64,000 bases of DNA from Hyphomicrobium sp. (GTDB lineage Bacteria; Pseudomonadota; Alphaproteobacteria; Rhizobiales; Hyphomicrobiaceae). Every line of letters starts with the position of its first letter. Position 1 is the stretch's first letter. Position numbers and translations under genes: made by a program. Below, piece by piece: positions 1-8,948 of the stretch. The stretch covers positions 1 through 64,000 of the forward strand of contig JAKFUV010000002.1 in NCBI GenBank assembly GCA_021732485.1, read 5' to 3'. The notes under the pieces were generated by a model. The model ran no database searches and was not told the DNA's origin. It saw only the letters and a program-made list of their open reading frames with translations.

Positions 1-584
1 GTTTGGCGCGCTTCAACGCCGCCATCGACGACGACAAGCCGAAATGGCAATCGAACTTTTTCACCGGAGTGCCGACGCCTGCGGCGGCGATCGCCGTGCT
101 GCTGCCGGTTTATCTTTCGCAGCTCGGATTGGAGGGCATGAAGGCGCCCTGGGCGCTAAAGCTCGTGCTGATCTACACGCTCTTCATGGCATTCCTGATG
201 GTCTCAACCATCCCGACGTACTCGGGCAAACTGCTCGGCGAGCGGGTTGGGCGCGAATGGGTGCTGCCGATGTTCATTGTCGCCATCGGCGGGGTGGCGA
301 TGCTGGTTACCTACCCCTACGAGACTTTGACGGCACTGACGCTTGCCTATTTGGCAGCTATTCCGCTGAGCTGGCGCCGTTTCCAAGAAAAACTCGGCCA
401 GCCGGGCGAAGCTTCGAGCGGCGTGACGGCGGGTTCACCCGCGTCGCGCGCAGATGACATGGCGGCACCTGCGTCGGCCGCAGACGTGCCGCCGCCGCCG
501 ATCGCGCCGACGAATTCGCCAACTGGCGCACCTACGAGCGGGCGCGTTTTTCCGTTGCGACCCGGCAGTGAACCACCGCGATAA
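1..584 (+). CDS. pssA: CDP-diacylglycerol-serine O-phosphatidyltransferase, 3' part
   Basis: This is the C-terminal part of a phosphatidylserine synthase; the 5' end lies outside the window, and the reading frame is open from base 3. The enzyme transfers serine onto CDP-diacylglycerol in the inner membrane, the first step towards phosphatidylethanolamine. The visible segment starts in the conserved ARFN region after the CDP-alcohol phosphatidyltransferase signature, continues with the family-typical FFTGVPTPAAA, and then has about four hydrophobic segments. The last 60 residues are a Pro/Ala/Ser-rich, probably disordered cytoplasmic tail. It converges on manC with only 6 bases between the stop codons. 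The assignment rests on the FFTGVPTPAA motif and the membrane pattern; the catalytic motif itself is not in the window. Confidence 0.82.
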   Translation, partial: LARFNAAIDDDKPKWQSNFFTGVPTPAAAIAVLLPVYLSQLGLEGMKAPWALKLVLIYTLFMAFLMVSTIPTYSGKLLGERVGREWVLPMFIVAIGGVAMLVTYPYETLTALTLAYLAAIPLSWRRFQEKLGQPGEASSGVTAGSPASRADDMAAPASAADVPPPPIAPTNSPTGAPTSGRVFPLRPGSEPPR

Positions 585-590
585 AGCCGG

Positions 591-2048
591 TTATTTGGTC
601 TCATCCGGCGCGCGATGGTAGATGTCGTCAGTGCGATAGATATCGTCCTCACCGAGGTACGAGCCTGTCTGCACCTCGATGATTTCAACCGGAACTTTGC
701 CGGGATTTTCGAGACGATGCCATTGCGTGGCGAAAATGTAGACGCTCTCGTTCTCGCGCACGAGTTGTTCGGTTTCGCCGATCACCACATTGGCGGTGCC
801 TTGCACGACCACCCAATGCTCGGATCGGTGATGATGCATTTGCATCGATAGTTTGCCGCCCGGCTTGACGTGCAGAAGCTTCACTTGAAAACGCGGGCCG
901 ACATTGAGCGTTTCGAAGAAGCCCCACGGACGATAGTTGCGAACGTGCTGTTCGTGCTCTTTGCGGTTGGATTGCTTCAGCCGTTTGACGATGGTCGCCA
1001 CATCCTGGCTGCGGGATTTGTCGGCGACGAGAAGTGCGTCGGGCGTGTCGACGATGATCAAATCACGGACGCCGATCGTTGAGACCAGCGACGTATCGGA
1101 GTGAACATAACATCCGCTTGTGTCTTCAAGAACGGCATCTCCGGTGACGTGGTTGCCATCGGCGTCGCGCGGCGCGATATCCCAAAGCGACGCCCAAGAA
1201 CCGACGTCGTTCCAGCCGACATCGAGCGGCAGCATGGCGGCAGCTGCGGTTTTCTCCATGACCGCATAGTCGATCGAGATATTCGGAGACTTTGCAAAGT
1301 CGCTGGCACCGAGGCGAATGAAACCGAGGTCGTCGCTTGCTTCCGACCATGCGGCGGTTGCGGCGTCGACGATATCTGGATTGAAGCGGCGAACTTCATC
1401 GAGGTACGTGCGGGCGTGCAAAACGAAAATGCCGCTGTTCCAGAAATAATCTCCGCGCGCGAGGTAGCCTTCGGCGGTTGTGGCGTCAGGTTTCTCGGCA
1501 AAGCTTGCGACTTCGAAAGCGCTGCCCTGAGCGCCATCGAGAGCGGCGCCTTGCTGGATGTACCCATAGCCGGTGTGCGGCTCCGTTGGCTTGATGCCAA
1601 ACATCACGAGCTTGCCGGTGGCGGCAACCGTCGCCGCGCGGGCAACGGCGTCAGCGAATTTTGCCTCGTCTTGAATGACGTGATCGGACGGCATGACGAC
1701 GAGGATGGCATCGGGGCTGGAGCGAAGGGCCGCGAGCGCCGCGACAGCGATGGCCGGGGCTGTGTTGCGCGCTGACGGTTCGAGGATAATGGCGTGGGCG
1801 GTGAGGCCGGCGCGCTCGAGTTCTTCGCGCACTAAAAATCGGTGATCGTTATTGCACAGCAGGATGGGCGCCGCGAAGCCTTGCGCGCCAGTTAGCCGGG
1901 CGAGCGCCGTTCCGAGAAACGTCGGGTTCTGTGCGTTGAAGAAGCGGATGAACTGTTTGGGATACATGGCGCGCGACAACGGCCAAAGGCGGGTGCCGGA
2001 CCCGCCGGAAAGAATGACCGGAATGATCGAACGCGTTGGTGAATTCAT
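591..2048 (-). CDS. manC: Mannose-1-phosphate guanylyltransferase / mannose-6-phosphate isomerase
   Basis: A bifunctional type II enzyme of about 485 residues that makes GDP-mannose for surface polysaccharides in the cytoplasm. The N-terminal nucleotidyltransferase signature VILSGGSGTRLWPLSR is at residues 10-25, followed by YPKQF. The C-terminal cupin (phosphomannose isomerase) domain holds QMHHHRSEHW and a conserved WGFFE segment. I chose the ATG at 2048, giving MNSPTRSII, because GGAGAG lies about 10 bases upstream and family members begin just before VILSGG; a longer in-frame reading to 2102 adds 18 unlikely residues. The exopolysaccharide cluster starts about 10 kb away, so GDP-mannose from this gene probably feeds it, although the two are not in one operon. 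Confidence 0.93.
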   Translation of the reverse strand: MNSPTRSIIPVILSGGSGTRLWPLSRAMYPKQFIRFFNAQNPTFLGTALARLTGAQGFAAPILLCNNDHRFLVREELERAGLTAHAIILEPSARNTAPAIAVAALAALRSSPDAILVVMPSDHVIQDEAKFADAVARAATVAATGKLVMFGIKPTEPHTGYGYIQQGAALDGAQGSAFEVASFAEKPDATTAEGYLARGDYFWNSGIFVLHARTYLDEVRRFNPDIVDAATAAWSEASDDLGFIRLGASDFAKSPNISIDYAVMEKTAAAAMLPLDVGWNDVGSWASLWDIAPRDADGNHVTGDAVLEDTSGCYVHSDTSLVSTIGVRDLIIVDTPDALLVADKSRSQDVATIVKRLKQSNRKEHEQHVRNYRPWGFFETLNVGPRFQVKLLHVKPGGKLSMQMHHHRSEHWVVVQGTANVVIGETEQLVRENESVYIFATQWHRLENPGKVPVEIIEVQTGSYLGEDDIYRTDDIYHRAPDETK

Positions 2049-2238
2049 GTCGTCGTGTCTCTCCGTGATTGGCAAGGGGAACCGCGCAGCCCCGGCGCGC
2101 AAGCTAGAAGCAATCTTGCCATCCTTCGACGACGATTTGAAATTACGGTTTGCAGCGGACGCGCGTCACATTACCCAGCTGAAACATGGGTGTGTCACCT
2201 TGGCGTGGTGCCGGAATTTCGAGCGACACGCCGCTCCT

Positions 2239-4239
2239 TTAGCCGGCTGGTCGCGTTAACCGTTCACGCAGCGAGCGTAGCGAACTTCCGGCCGATTGCT
2301 GAGCCAGAGCTGGATCAGCGCCACCGGGTGGCGTGACCGGTTTGCGCAGCGTTGGCGCATTTGCACGCGGTGGCAGGGATGGCTGGTTCGGCGGCGGATA
2401 GCCGGTCGAGGCAAGGGGGGCTGCGTGGTGCGTGGCGGACGGTGGAGCGTAGGTCGGCACTCGGCCGCGAACCGGCTCGGACTCGAACGTATCCGCTTCG
2501 CTGGTTTGGGCGGCGGGGCTCGATCCAAGGCCCATGGCTTCCGCCATCATCGACATCTGCTGTCCAACATCAATGCCGGCACCGAGGCCCGACGCGCGCC
2601 AGCGTTCAACGACATGATCGAGGAAGCTGTCGTCGTTCGTCGCATGCTGCCACTTTTGCGAAAAGCTGGCGCTCGACGAGCGGGGCAGGCAGTTCTTGGG
2701 CATTTCGTCGAACTTGATGCGGACCGGCAGCGACATGCCGTCACCGAAGGCAATCGCTTCTCGCTGACCGAGTGAAGCCAGGAACTCGAGCAAGCCTGAC
2801 CCAGTGTCTGAGACCGCCGACTGAACAATAGACTGGTCTTTATCGTTGGCCATGCGGAGTGCGAACACGGTGTTGCACTGAGATAAGATTGTCGGATCGA
2901 TTTCGGCAGGGCGCTGCGTGACGATGCACAGCGAGGCGCCGTATTTCCGGCCTTCCTTGGCGATTTTGGCGATGGCGCGTTTGCACGGCTCAAAACCAAG
3001 CGAGGCGTTGGCTGGCACATAGCGATGGGCTTCTTCGCACACCAGCGTCACCGGAACCTGACCTTCGCTCCACAAGGCGAAATCGAAAGTCATGCGGCAG
3101 ATGACCGAGACGACGACGTTGACGATTTCCGTCGGCAAGCCGGTCAACTCAAGGATCGTGATCGGCTTGTTGTTGACTGGAACGCGGAAAATGCGCCCAA
3201 GGACCTGCGCCATGCCATCATAGACCGTCAGCGAACCGAACATGAAGCCGTAGCGGGCGTCTTGAGAAATATTCTCGATGTGATTTCTCAAGGCGCGATA
3301 CGGCGATAAATCACGCTTGTTCTCGAGCTTGCCCATGCGCTCGTCGATCAGACCCGTGAGGTCTGAAATGCGGTAGGGCACGGGCGTATCGACCGTGTAG
3401 CGCCCGGTATCGATCACACCGCGACGGAGCTTGTTGCTCTCGCCGCTGCGGCCCGTGCTGTAGCGGCTCTTGGCAATCGGAATGAGTTCCTGGAGAATCT
3501 CGATTTCGGCCTTGCGTTCGGGATCGCCGACGAGAACTTCGACGATCTCTTCGAAATTCAGCAGCCAGAACGGCAACTGCATGTTGCGTGGTGAGATGAC
3601 TTCGCCCCATTCCGGAAACGCCGTCGCGTATTCGTTATGCGGGTCCAGAAGTACGATATGGGCAGCTGGATGCTTTTCAAGAATGGCGCGCAGAATGAGC
3701 GCGGTCGTGCACGATTTCCCGGTGCCGGTGGTGCCGAGAATGGCGAAATGCTTGCCGAGCAAATCGTCAACGCGAACCATCGCCGGAATAGAACTGTCCT
3801 GGCGGATCGTGCCGACGCGAACGGAAGCGGCGCTGTCGCCGCAAAACGCAATTTCAAGTTCGGGTTTCGATGCGACGCGGACCCGGTCCCCGAGTGCTGG
3901 ATAAACCGTGACGCCGCGATTGAAGCTGCTCTTGCGGCCCTCGTTGCTTTTCCAAAGTTCACCGACCAGGCCAAGTTCGGCGATCCAGATTTCAGTGTCG
4001 CCTTCGCGGTGCGCTGGGACCGGAACGCTCAAAGCTGAAACAATGGCGAGAACAATCGTATTGGCCGTATCGATGGCCATCAACGTTCCCATTTCAGGGC
4101 GATCCCTGATCGACAGCACGCGACCTTCGACGTGGCCATCGAGCAGCATGATGGCTTTGGATCCCGTTACGGAAACGATACGGCCGATGGACACATCACC
4201 GGATGGGCCTGCAAGCTGTGGAGTTGGCGTCGGCTGCAT
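2239..4239 (-). CDS. HerA-like ATP-binding protein (HAS barrel, DUF87)
   Basis: A 666-residue ATPase of the HerA/FtsK superfamily. Residues 15-145 look like the HAS-barrel domain; Walker A is GTTGTGKS at 169-176; the Walker B region is VTLVCEEAHRY near 397-407; and VTQRPAEID follows as the sensor-like motif. The last 100 residues are rich in Pro, Ala and Gln and likely disordered. HerA hexamers translocate DNA, usually with the nuclease NurA, but no nuclease gene lies beside it. It runs in the same direction as the histidine kinase gene upstream, with 9 bases between them, so the two are probably cotranscribed. The cellular role is not known from sequence. Confidence 0.85.
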   Translation of the reverse strand: MQPTPTPQLAGPSGDVSIGRIVSVTGSKAIMLLDGHVEGRVLSIRDRPEMGTLMAIDTANTIVLAIVSALSVPVPAHREGDTEIWIAELGLVGELWKSNEGRKSSFNRGVTVYPALGDRVRVASKPELEIAFCGDSAASVRVGTIRQDSSIPAMVRVDDLLGKHFAILGTTGTGKSCTTALILRAILEKHPAAHIVLLDPHNEYATAFPEWGEVISPRNMQLPFWLLNFEEIVEVLVGDPERKAEIEILQELIPIAKSRYSTGRSGESNKLRRGVIDTGRYTVDTPVPYRISDLTGLIDERMGKLENKRDLSPYRALRNHIENISQDARYGFMFGSLTVYDGMAQVLGRIFRVPVNNKPITILELTGLPTEIVNVVVSVICRMTFDFALWSEGQVPVTLVCEEAHRYVPANASLGFEPCKRAIAKIAKEGRKYGASLCIVTQRPAEIDPTILSQCNTVFALRMANDKDQSIVQSAVSDTGSGLLEFLASLGQREAIAFGDGMSLPVRIKFDEMPKNCLPRSSSASFSQKWQHATNDDSFLDHVVERWRASGLGAGIDVGQQMSMMAEAMGLGSSPAAQTSEADTFESEPVRGRVPTYAPPSATHHAAPLASTGYPPPNQPSLPPRANAPTLRKPVTPPGGADPALAQQSAGSSLRSLRERLTRPAG

Positions 4240-4248
4240 GATCAGGTC

Positions 4249-5133
4249 CTAGGAGTTAATCGAGCGCAGGTCTGGAAGGTCGTGGTGATCGACGGGCGAC
4301 ACGGAGTTGCGGCTCGGCAGCGCGATGGCAACTTCAGTGCCGACATCCTTGCGCGAGCGAATTTCGATCAGTCCGCCGTGTAGTTCGATGAGAGCTTTGG
4401 CGATGGGCAAGCCGAGGCCGGTCCCTTCGCGCCAGCGGGCCTTGCCGGCATCGACTTGGCCGAACGGCGTCAACGCAACGGAAATATCTTCCGGGTTCAT
4501 GCCGACGCCGCTGTCGCGGATCAGCACCGTGACGCCGCCGTCGTGAGCCCGCAGCGCTTCGACATCGATGGCGCCGCCCCGCGGCGTGAACTTGATGGCG
4601 TTGGATAGAACATTGGTAAAGATCTGGCGCAGCTTGACGGCATCGCCGCGCACCACTGGCAGGTCGTAGGCGATGGTCTTGCCGATCGTCACGTCGGCCT
4701 CTTTGGCAATGAGGCGGAACGAATTGATACTTGCGATCAGGATTTCTTCGATGCTGACTTCGCGGCTGTCGATCGTGTATTTTCCGCTTTGGATTTTCGA
4801 GATATCGAGGATGTCGTTGATGACGGAGAGCAGGTGCCCTGCCGCGTCGTTGATCAGCACTGCGTACTCGACGATTTCGGCATCCGGCAAGTTGCGGCGT
4901 TGATGCTCGGCCAGCAGCTTTGAAAATCCAATCACGGTGTTGAGCGGCGTGCGCAACTCGTGGCTCATGTTGGCGATGAATTCAGATTTGACCTTGCTGG
5001 CGAGTTCAGCCTCGATCCGGGCGGACTGTTCAGCGACGCGAGCGCGATGGCGAAGAACAGCATCGCCAAGCAGCGACGCGTATTCATTCATCAAGGAGTT
5101 TGACTTCGAAGTCCCGAAGGCTCCGGTGTACAT
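4249..5133 (-). CDS. Soluble sensor histidine kinase (HisKA + HATPase_c)
   Basis: A 294-residue kinase without membrane segments. After a short helical N-terminus, the H-box MSHELRTPLN has its phospho-acceptor His at about residue 58. The ATPase domain carries an N-box (NVLSNAIKF), G1 (DSGVGM) and G2 (GTGLGLPIAK). The H-box followed by IGFSKLL resembles the DivJ/PleC/PdhS kinases of Alphaproteobacteria, but the large N-terminal sensor part of those proteins is absent. A second Met at residue 15 is a possible alternative start. No response regulator gene is adjacent. It is likely cotranscribed with the downstream HerA-like ATPase gene. A link to cell-cycle signalling is only suggested by H-box similarity. 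Confidence 0.85.
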   Translation of the reverse strand: MYTGAFGTSKSNSLMNEYASLLGDAVLRHRARVAEQSARIEAELASKVKSEFIANMSHELRTPLNTVIGFSKLLAEHQRRNLPDAEIVEYAVLINDAAGHLLSVINDILDISKIQSGKYTIDSREVSIEEILIASINSFRLIAKEADVTIGKTIAYDLPVVRGDAVKLRQIFTNVLSNAIKFTPRGGAIDVEALRAHDGGVTVLIRDSGVGMNPEDISVALTPFGQVDAGKARWREGTGLGLPIAKALIELHGGLIEIRSRKDVGTEVAIALPSRNSVSPVDHHDLPDLRSINS

Positions 5134-5383
5134 TGTGCGGCTCTTGTCTCGTGCGATGAACGCCAGAGCTCAAGTTACGGCCGATGTGCTAACCTTGAGT
5201 TAACCCGGTCATTTGGTGAACTATCGTTTATAGCGCGGCTCTTACCACATCGCTTCGACGATGTTGCGGTTGTGCCACGAACGGCTGTTTCCGTGTTTTC
5301 ATTCATTGAAAATTCGCTCACGCATGAGCCGCACCTCTATGTTGTGGCGCGGCTTTAGAATGCAGTGCTGCGTCGCGACGGGG

Positions 5384-6403
5384 ATGAACGTGGCAAGAGA
5401 CGTCGGAAATGGTGTGTCTGCAAGCGTCGGAGCCGTCTTGGCCTGCGCGGCTCTGGCGGTCGACTTCGACGCTGCGCGGCACGGTGATTTTCAAGTGGTC
5501 GGGGCACTCGCCGGACCAGCCATCAATCAATTTGAAGTGAAAGATCTCCAGTCGGCACCCGGCGATTTCGAATTTCAAAGTCAAAACGCGTTTTCATCCG
5601 GACAACCTCGGCGTCGAAGCATCGACAACGGCGGTGGCGATGTCCTTTATGACGACAACACCGTAATCCGGCAGCGCGAGGCGCTGGAAGTACAACTCGG
5701 CATCACCGATTGGTTTCGTGTCCGCGTCGGCATCGAGTACGAGCAAGAGCGCTTGGATGACCCGGCGACTTTGGCCGACGCTGGACGCTTCGGTGATCTG
5801 CAACTCGACGAGGTCGCTTTTGAAGGCGTGGTCGTGTTCGTCAAGCCGAAAGCCGAAGGGGTTGGGCTTGGACTGCTGGTCGAGTACGGGCTGCCGGTAT
5901 CAGGGGAAGCGGAAAGTCAGAGCGAACTCTATATCGGCCCAATCATTGAAGCGCACAGCGGCGCCTGGACGATGATTGCCAACTTGGCCTTCATTAAACT
6001 ATTCGGCGGCGATGGCGCAGACAGCGATCTGGATTTCGTCCGCGATGAGCGCTGGGACTTCGGCTATTTTCTGCAGGGAAAGTATGACTTTTCGCGGTCG
6101 GTGGCTCTGGCGCTCGAAGGCTACGGGACATTCGAGCGGATCGGCGATACGGGCCGCCGATCGGAGGCGTCGATGGCGTTTGGCGACACCAATCAGCATC
6201 GTGCCGGATTGGTCGGCTATTACACTTTTTTTCCTGCCGAGCGGACGATAGCCATGCTGGGCCGCGACCGGGGAACCCTGGCGACTGACGAAAGCGCAGA
6301 TGAAAAAGAATTGTCCGTTTCAATCGGCGCCGGCGTGTTGCTTGGTTTGAATGAGCAAACGCCCGACACAACGTATAAGTTGTCGCTTGAGGTCGAATAC
6401 TAG
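5384..6403 (+). CDS. Predicted outer-membrane beta-barrel protein
   Basis: I do not recognise a named family. After a hydrophobic N-terminal stretch that could be a signal peptide (VGAVLACAALAVDF), the protein shows alternating amphipathic strands typical of a barrel (for example QLGITDWFRVRVGIEYE) and ends in an aromatic residue (SLEVEY), as outer-membrane barrels do. The region from residue 100 onwards resembles proteins annotated as transporter or MetA-pathway-of-phenol-like barrels. The start is uncertain: ATG at 5384 gives 339 residues with a poor ribosome site; ATG at 5360 and a start at 5261 are also open. It stands alone between a divergent kinase gene and the convergent tonB gene. 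A barrel is likely; its substrate is unknown. Confidence 0.6.
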   Translation: MNVARDVGNGVSASVGAVLACAALAVDFDAARHGDFQVVGALAGPAINQFEVKDLQSAPGDFEFQSQNAFSSGQPRRRSIDNGGGDVLYDDNTVIRQREALEVQLGITDWFRVRVGIEYEQERLDDPATLADAGRFGDLQLDEVAFEGVVVFVKPKAEGVGLGLLVEYGLPVSGEAESQSELYIGPIIEAHSGAWTMIANLAFIKLFGGDGADSDLDFVRDERWDFGYFLQGKYDFSRSVALALEGYGTFERIGDTGRRSEASMAFGDTNQHRAGLVGYYTFFPAERTIAMLGRDRGTLATDESADEKELSVSIGAGVLLGLNEQTPDTTYKLSLEVEY

Positions 6404-6439
6404 GGTCTGTCCGCTGTGAGTCGACTGATCGACCGATCC

Positions 6440-6496
6440 TAGCGCTCAGTTTTGTCGTGCTTCTTTTCGGAAAACCGGTTTCCACTTTTCCGGAAG
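6440..6496. repeat. Rhizobiales-type intergenic palindrome
   Basis: The stretch contains ttcggaaaaccggtttcca followed by cttttccggaa, an imperfect palindrome centred on ACCGGT. It matches my recollection of a very common intergenic repeat in Bradyrhizobium and relatives. Its layout (about 20 bp, two imperfect arms, a GG-centre) recalls the 106-bp repeat found elsewhere in this window, but the sequence differs, so I treat it as a separate family. It lies between the convergent barrel gene and tonB and could help end both transcripts. Confidence 0.55.
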
Positions 6497-6522
6497 TCCT
6501 CAAATGGCGGCCCCGATGACGC

Positions 6523-7245
6523 TCAGCGCATGATGAAACGGAACGGCTGCGTGAAGGCGAGCGGCTTGGTGCTGACCTCCGGCGGGATCGGCGGAAACGG
6601 AGCCGCCCGCTCAAGCGCCGAAATCGCAGCTTTGTCGAGTAGCGGCGACCCAGAGCTTGTCGCGACTTCGGTCTTGAGAAGTTCGCCCCTGAGCCCGACC
6701 GTGAAGCGCATCAGCACGGTGCCACCGATGCGCGCACGCGGGTTGATTTTGGCCCGCTGCACACGCTGATTGATCTGGCCCATATAGCGCCCGTAGGCTT
6801 TGGCATCGCTGCCTGACTTCGCTTCCCCTGAACTTTGCTGCGATAAAATTGCGACCTGATCCGGCGCGCGCTCCTGAACCTGAACTTCGGGCGGCGTTTG
6901 CTCGACAACCAGCGGCGGCTCTTTGACCTCGGCGATCTGTTCCTCGCTCGGGCTCTCGGTGGCCGTAATGGCATCCTGCAGTTCGTCGACGGGCTTGATA
7001 TCCTCAAGTGGCGGCGGCGTGGCATTGACCGGCGCAATCTCGACGGTTTCGATAGTCTCCAAAGCGTCGCCCAATTTGGCGAGCCCTTCGATCGCGATCC
7101 CTGCCTCGACATTCATCGCGTCGGTGCCGGAGCCCGACTCGAGCACGTCCGTCGGCGGCGCTGGCGGCCGCCAGATCACGGCGTAGGCCAGCGAGCCGTG
7201 GATGAGCAGCGAGAGCAGAACAGCAAGGGTGCGAAGACTGATCAT
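6523..7245 (-). CDS. tonB: TonB-family energy transducer
   Basis: A 240-residue TonB-like protein. It has an N-terminal signal anchor (LAVLLSLLIHGSLAYAVIW), with the SxxxH-type anchor pattern SLLIHGSL used to couple to ExbB/ExbD, an acidic and proline-rich periplasmic linker, and a C-terminal TonB domain in which RIGGTVLMRFTVG and SGSPLLDKAA are recognisable. I chose ATG 7245 (MISLRTLAVLL); the open frame upstream to 7326 lies inside exbD. It is the third gene of an exbB-exbD-tonB operon and would transmit proton-motive force to TonB-dependent receptors, presumably including the large receptor encoded 2 kb away. The substrate is not defined. Confidence 0.85.
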   Translation of the reverse strand: MISLRTLAVLLSLLIHGSLAYAVIWRPPAPPTDVLESGSGTDAMNVEAGIAIEGLAKLGDALETIETVEIAPVNATPPPLEDIKPVDELQDAITATESPSEEQIAEVKEPPLVVEQTPPEVQVQERAPDQVAILSQQSSGEAKSGSDAKAYGRYMGQINQRVQRAKINPRARIGGTVLMRFTVGLRGELLKTEVATSSGSPLLDKAAISALERAAPFPPIPPEVSTKPLAFTQPFRFIMR

Positions 7246-7264
7246 CGGTTGCCGCGTCGTTCCC

Positions 7265-7720
7265 TCACGGCCGCTGCAAGGCGGCAGCGGCGGGTGCCGG
7301 CTGTGACAGCAGCGACACGCGCGCAAAGCCCGCCTCGCCGACGCGGCCGAGAAGTTCCATCACGTCGCCGTAGGCGATCGTGCGATCTGCCCGCACATAG
7401 ACGATGTTTTCAGTCCCTTCCGCAGCTTTGATGGCCTGCAGCCGGCCGGTGAGGGTTTCGCGCGTCACTTGTTCGTCGCGAATATATAAATTGCCGTCGC
7501 CGGCGAGGGTGACGACCATCGGCTTTTTCATCGCGCCGAGTTTGGACGCCGACGTTTTTGGCAAATCGATCGGCACGCCTTGCACCATGAGAGGTGCTGC
7601 GACCATGAAGATGATGAGCAAAACCAGCATCACATCGACCATCGGCGTGACGTTGATTTCAGCCATCGGCTTATAGCCGTGATCGTCGTCCGAGCCGCTG
7701 CTGCCGACCGAAAGTCCCAT
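7265..7720 (-). CDS. exbD: ExbD/TolR-family biopolymer transport protein
   Basis: A 151-residue protein with the family hallmark [20 protein letters not shown] at residues 20-39; the membrane Asp in MVDVML is the proton-carrying residue of ExbD/TolR. A periplasmic domain follows ([18 protein letters not shown]). The start overlaps the exbB stop by one base (TGATG), so translation is coupled. Together with ExbB it forms the inner-membrane motor that drives TonB. Clustering with tonB rather than tolA/tolB/pal favours ExbD over TolR. Confidence 0.92.
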   Translation of the reverse strand: MGLSVGSSGSDDDHGYKPMAEINVTPMVDVMLVLLIIFMVAAPLMVQGVPIDLPKTSASKLGAMKKPMVVTLAGDGNLYIRDEQVTRETLTGRLQAIKAAEGTENIVYVRADRTIAYGDVMELLGRVGEAGFARVSLLSQPAPAAAALQRP

Positions 7721-8382
7721 CAGCGTGCGCCCTCCATGCCGCGCCGCGACAAGGTGCGCGCGAGATCGCTGATGGCGGGCGCAATTTTGTCGGACGCGCG
7801 CCCGAGCGCGACGGTGATTTGATTGTAGGCGATGACGGCGGGGATGGCCGCTGCCAAGCCAATGGCGGTTGCGAACAATGCTTCCGCAATGCCGGGGGCG
7901 ACGACGGCAAGGCTCGTATCTTTGGTCTGGGCGATTGCGGTGAACGAATTCATGATGCCCCAGACGGTGCCGAACAGGCCGATGAACGGCGCTGCTGAGC
8001 CAAGCGTCGCCAGGAATGGCAGGCCGACTTCAATGCCTTTCAATTCGCGCTTCATGGCGGCGCGCATGGCTTGCTCCAGGCGATCGCGTAATTCTCCATT
8101 GGCCGCGTTGCGCTCGCCTTCCGTCCATTCGGTCGTCGCAGCCGTAGTGATTTTCTGGTTCAGGCCACGAGCTTCGCTTGATGGCAACGCGCCGGCACCG
8201 GCGGCATCCTGTAACCGTCCGATTTCTCGGCTGAGACGCCACATGCGAAAGATTTTTTCAAAGATCAAAGCCCAGCAGACAATCGACGCGAGTATGAGCC
8301 CGACCATGATCGATTTAACGACGATGTCGGCATGATTGAACAAAGCCAGAATTGAAAAGTCATGCACGGTCGTATCGTTCAC
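7720..8382 (-). CDS. exbB: ExbB/TolQ-family proton channel
   Basis: A 220-residue MotA/TolQ/ExbB protein with a first membrane segment ([20 protein letters not shown]), a cytoplasmic domain, and the signature [20 protein letters not shown], which is almost invariant in this family, followed by the last membrane helix. The start is decided by the ribosome site: GGAG lies 7 bases before a GTG at 8382, while a TTG at 8394 has no such site and would include it. First gene of the exbB-exbD-tonB operon. The small periplasmic-protein gene 8406-8948 lies 23 bases upstream in the same direction and may be cotranscribed. Confidence 0.92.
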   Translation of the reverse strand: MNDTTVHDFSILALFNHADIVVKSIMVGLILASIVCWALIFEKIFRMWRLSREIGRLQDAAGAGALPSSEARGLNQKITTAATTEWTEGERNAANGELRDRLEQAMRAAMKRELKGIEVGLPFLATLGSAAPFIGLFGTVWGIMNSFTAIAQTKDTSLAVVAPGIAEALFATAIGLAAAIPAVIAYNQITVALGRASDKIAPAISDLARTLSRRGMEGAR

Positions 8383-8405
8383 GGCGAACTCCAATACGGA
8401 ATTAT

Positions 8406-8948
8406 TTATTTCGAAAGCTGAACAGAGCTAAGCGACGATGTCGCCAAGCGCTGCAAACATGCGTCGGCCGGGCCAGCCTCGGTTTTGCAATCGATCACGT
8501 CGTTGATGAGAAATGATCCGATCTTGTCGCAGGCCATCTGGTCGATCTCGAACAGCTTGACCGATTTTTTTTGCGCCCTGACCGGCGCCAGATCGAGTGC
8601 GAAGCGACGTCCGATCACAGCGTCGGTTTGGAAAAGCACCAAGTCGAGTTTTAGCGCCTGATAGGAAAGTTCGGTCGTATTATTGACGACGATATAAGCG
8701 CGGCAACCCTTGTCGAATGTTTCAAGCTTGTTCAATTCAAGCGACAACCTCGTGGGCTGGCCTGGCGCAGCCGATGGTGATGTGTTCGGCGTCGCGGCGC
8801 TGGGCGCTTGTGCCGGCTCAAGCGCGCCTTGCGCCACGGCGGCAGTCGACAGCGCACCGCAACCGAGCATGGCGAGCGAGATTGCGGCTGAGTAGCAAGA
8901 GCGACGCCGGAAAATGGGCGAGAAAACGGTCGCTAATGCGAGGATCAC
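8406..8948 (-). CDS. Conserved periplasmic protein linked to ExbB/ExbD
   Basis: A 180-residue protein if started at GTG 8948, which is preceded by GGAAG at 7 bases; a longer in-frame reading to 9278 exists but the extra part looks non-coding. The N-terminus (FRRRSCYSAAISLAMLGCGA then STAAVAQG) reads as a signal peptide. A Pro/Ala/Ser linker is followed by a conserved-looking domain with four cysteines (KGCRAYI, QMACDKIG, VIDCKTE, ADACLQRL), which could form two disulphides. I recall similar proteins beside exbB in other Alphaproteobacteria, but know no function. Its place upstream of exbB suggests an accessory role in the same TonB system. Confidence 0.6.
   Translation of the reverse strand: MILALATVFSPIFRRRSCYSAAISLAMLGCGALSTAAVAQGALEPAQAPSAATPNTSPSAAPGQPTRLSLELNKLETFDKGCRAYIVVNNTTELSYQALKLDLVLFQTDAVIGRRFALDLAPVRAQKKSVKLFEIDQMACDKIGSFLINDVIDCKTEAGPADACLQRLATSSLSSVQLSK

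Noticed and set aside
2239..4239. A HerA-based antiphage system
   Set aside because: Known HerA defence systems need a partner such as a SIR2, DUF4297 or nuclease gene; the neighbours here are a histidine kinase gene and manC, so only a HerA-like ATPase is claimed.
5261..5383. A longer N-terminus for the barrel protein at 5384
   Set aside because: The extra 41 residues are rich in Arg and Cys and would precede the signal-like segment; they look like untranslated leader.
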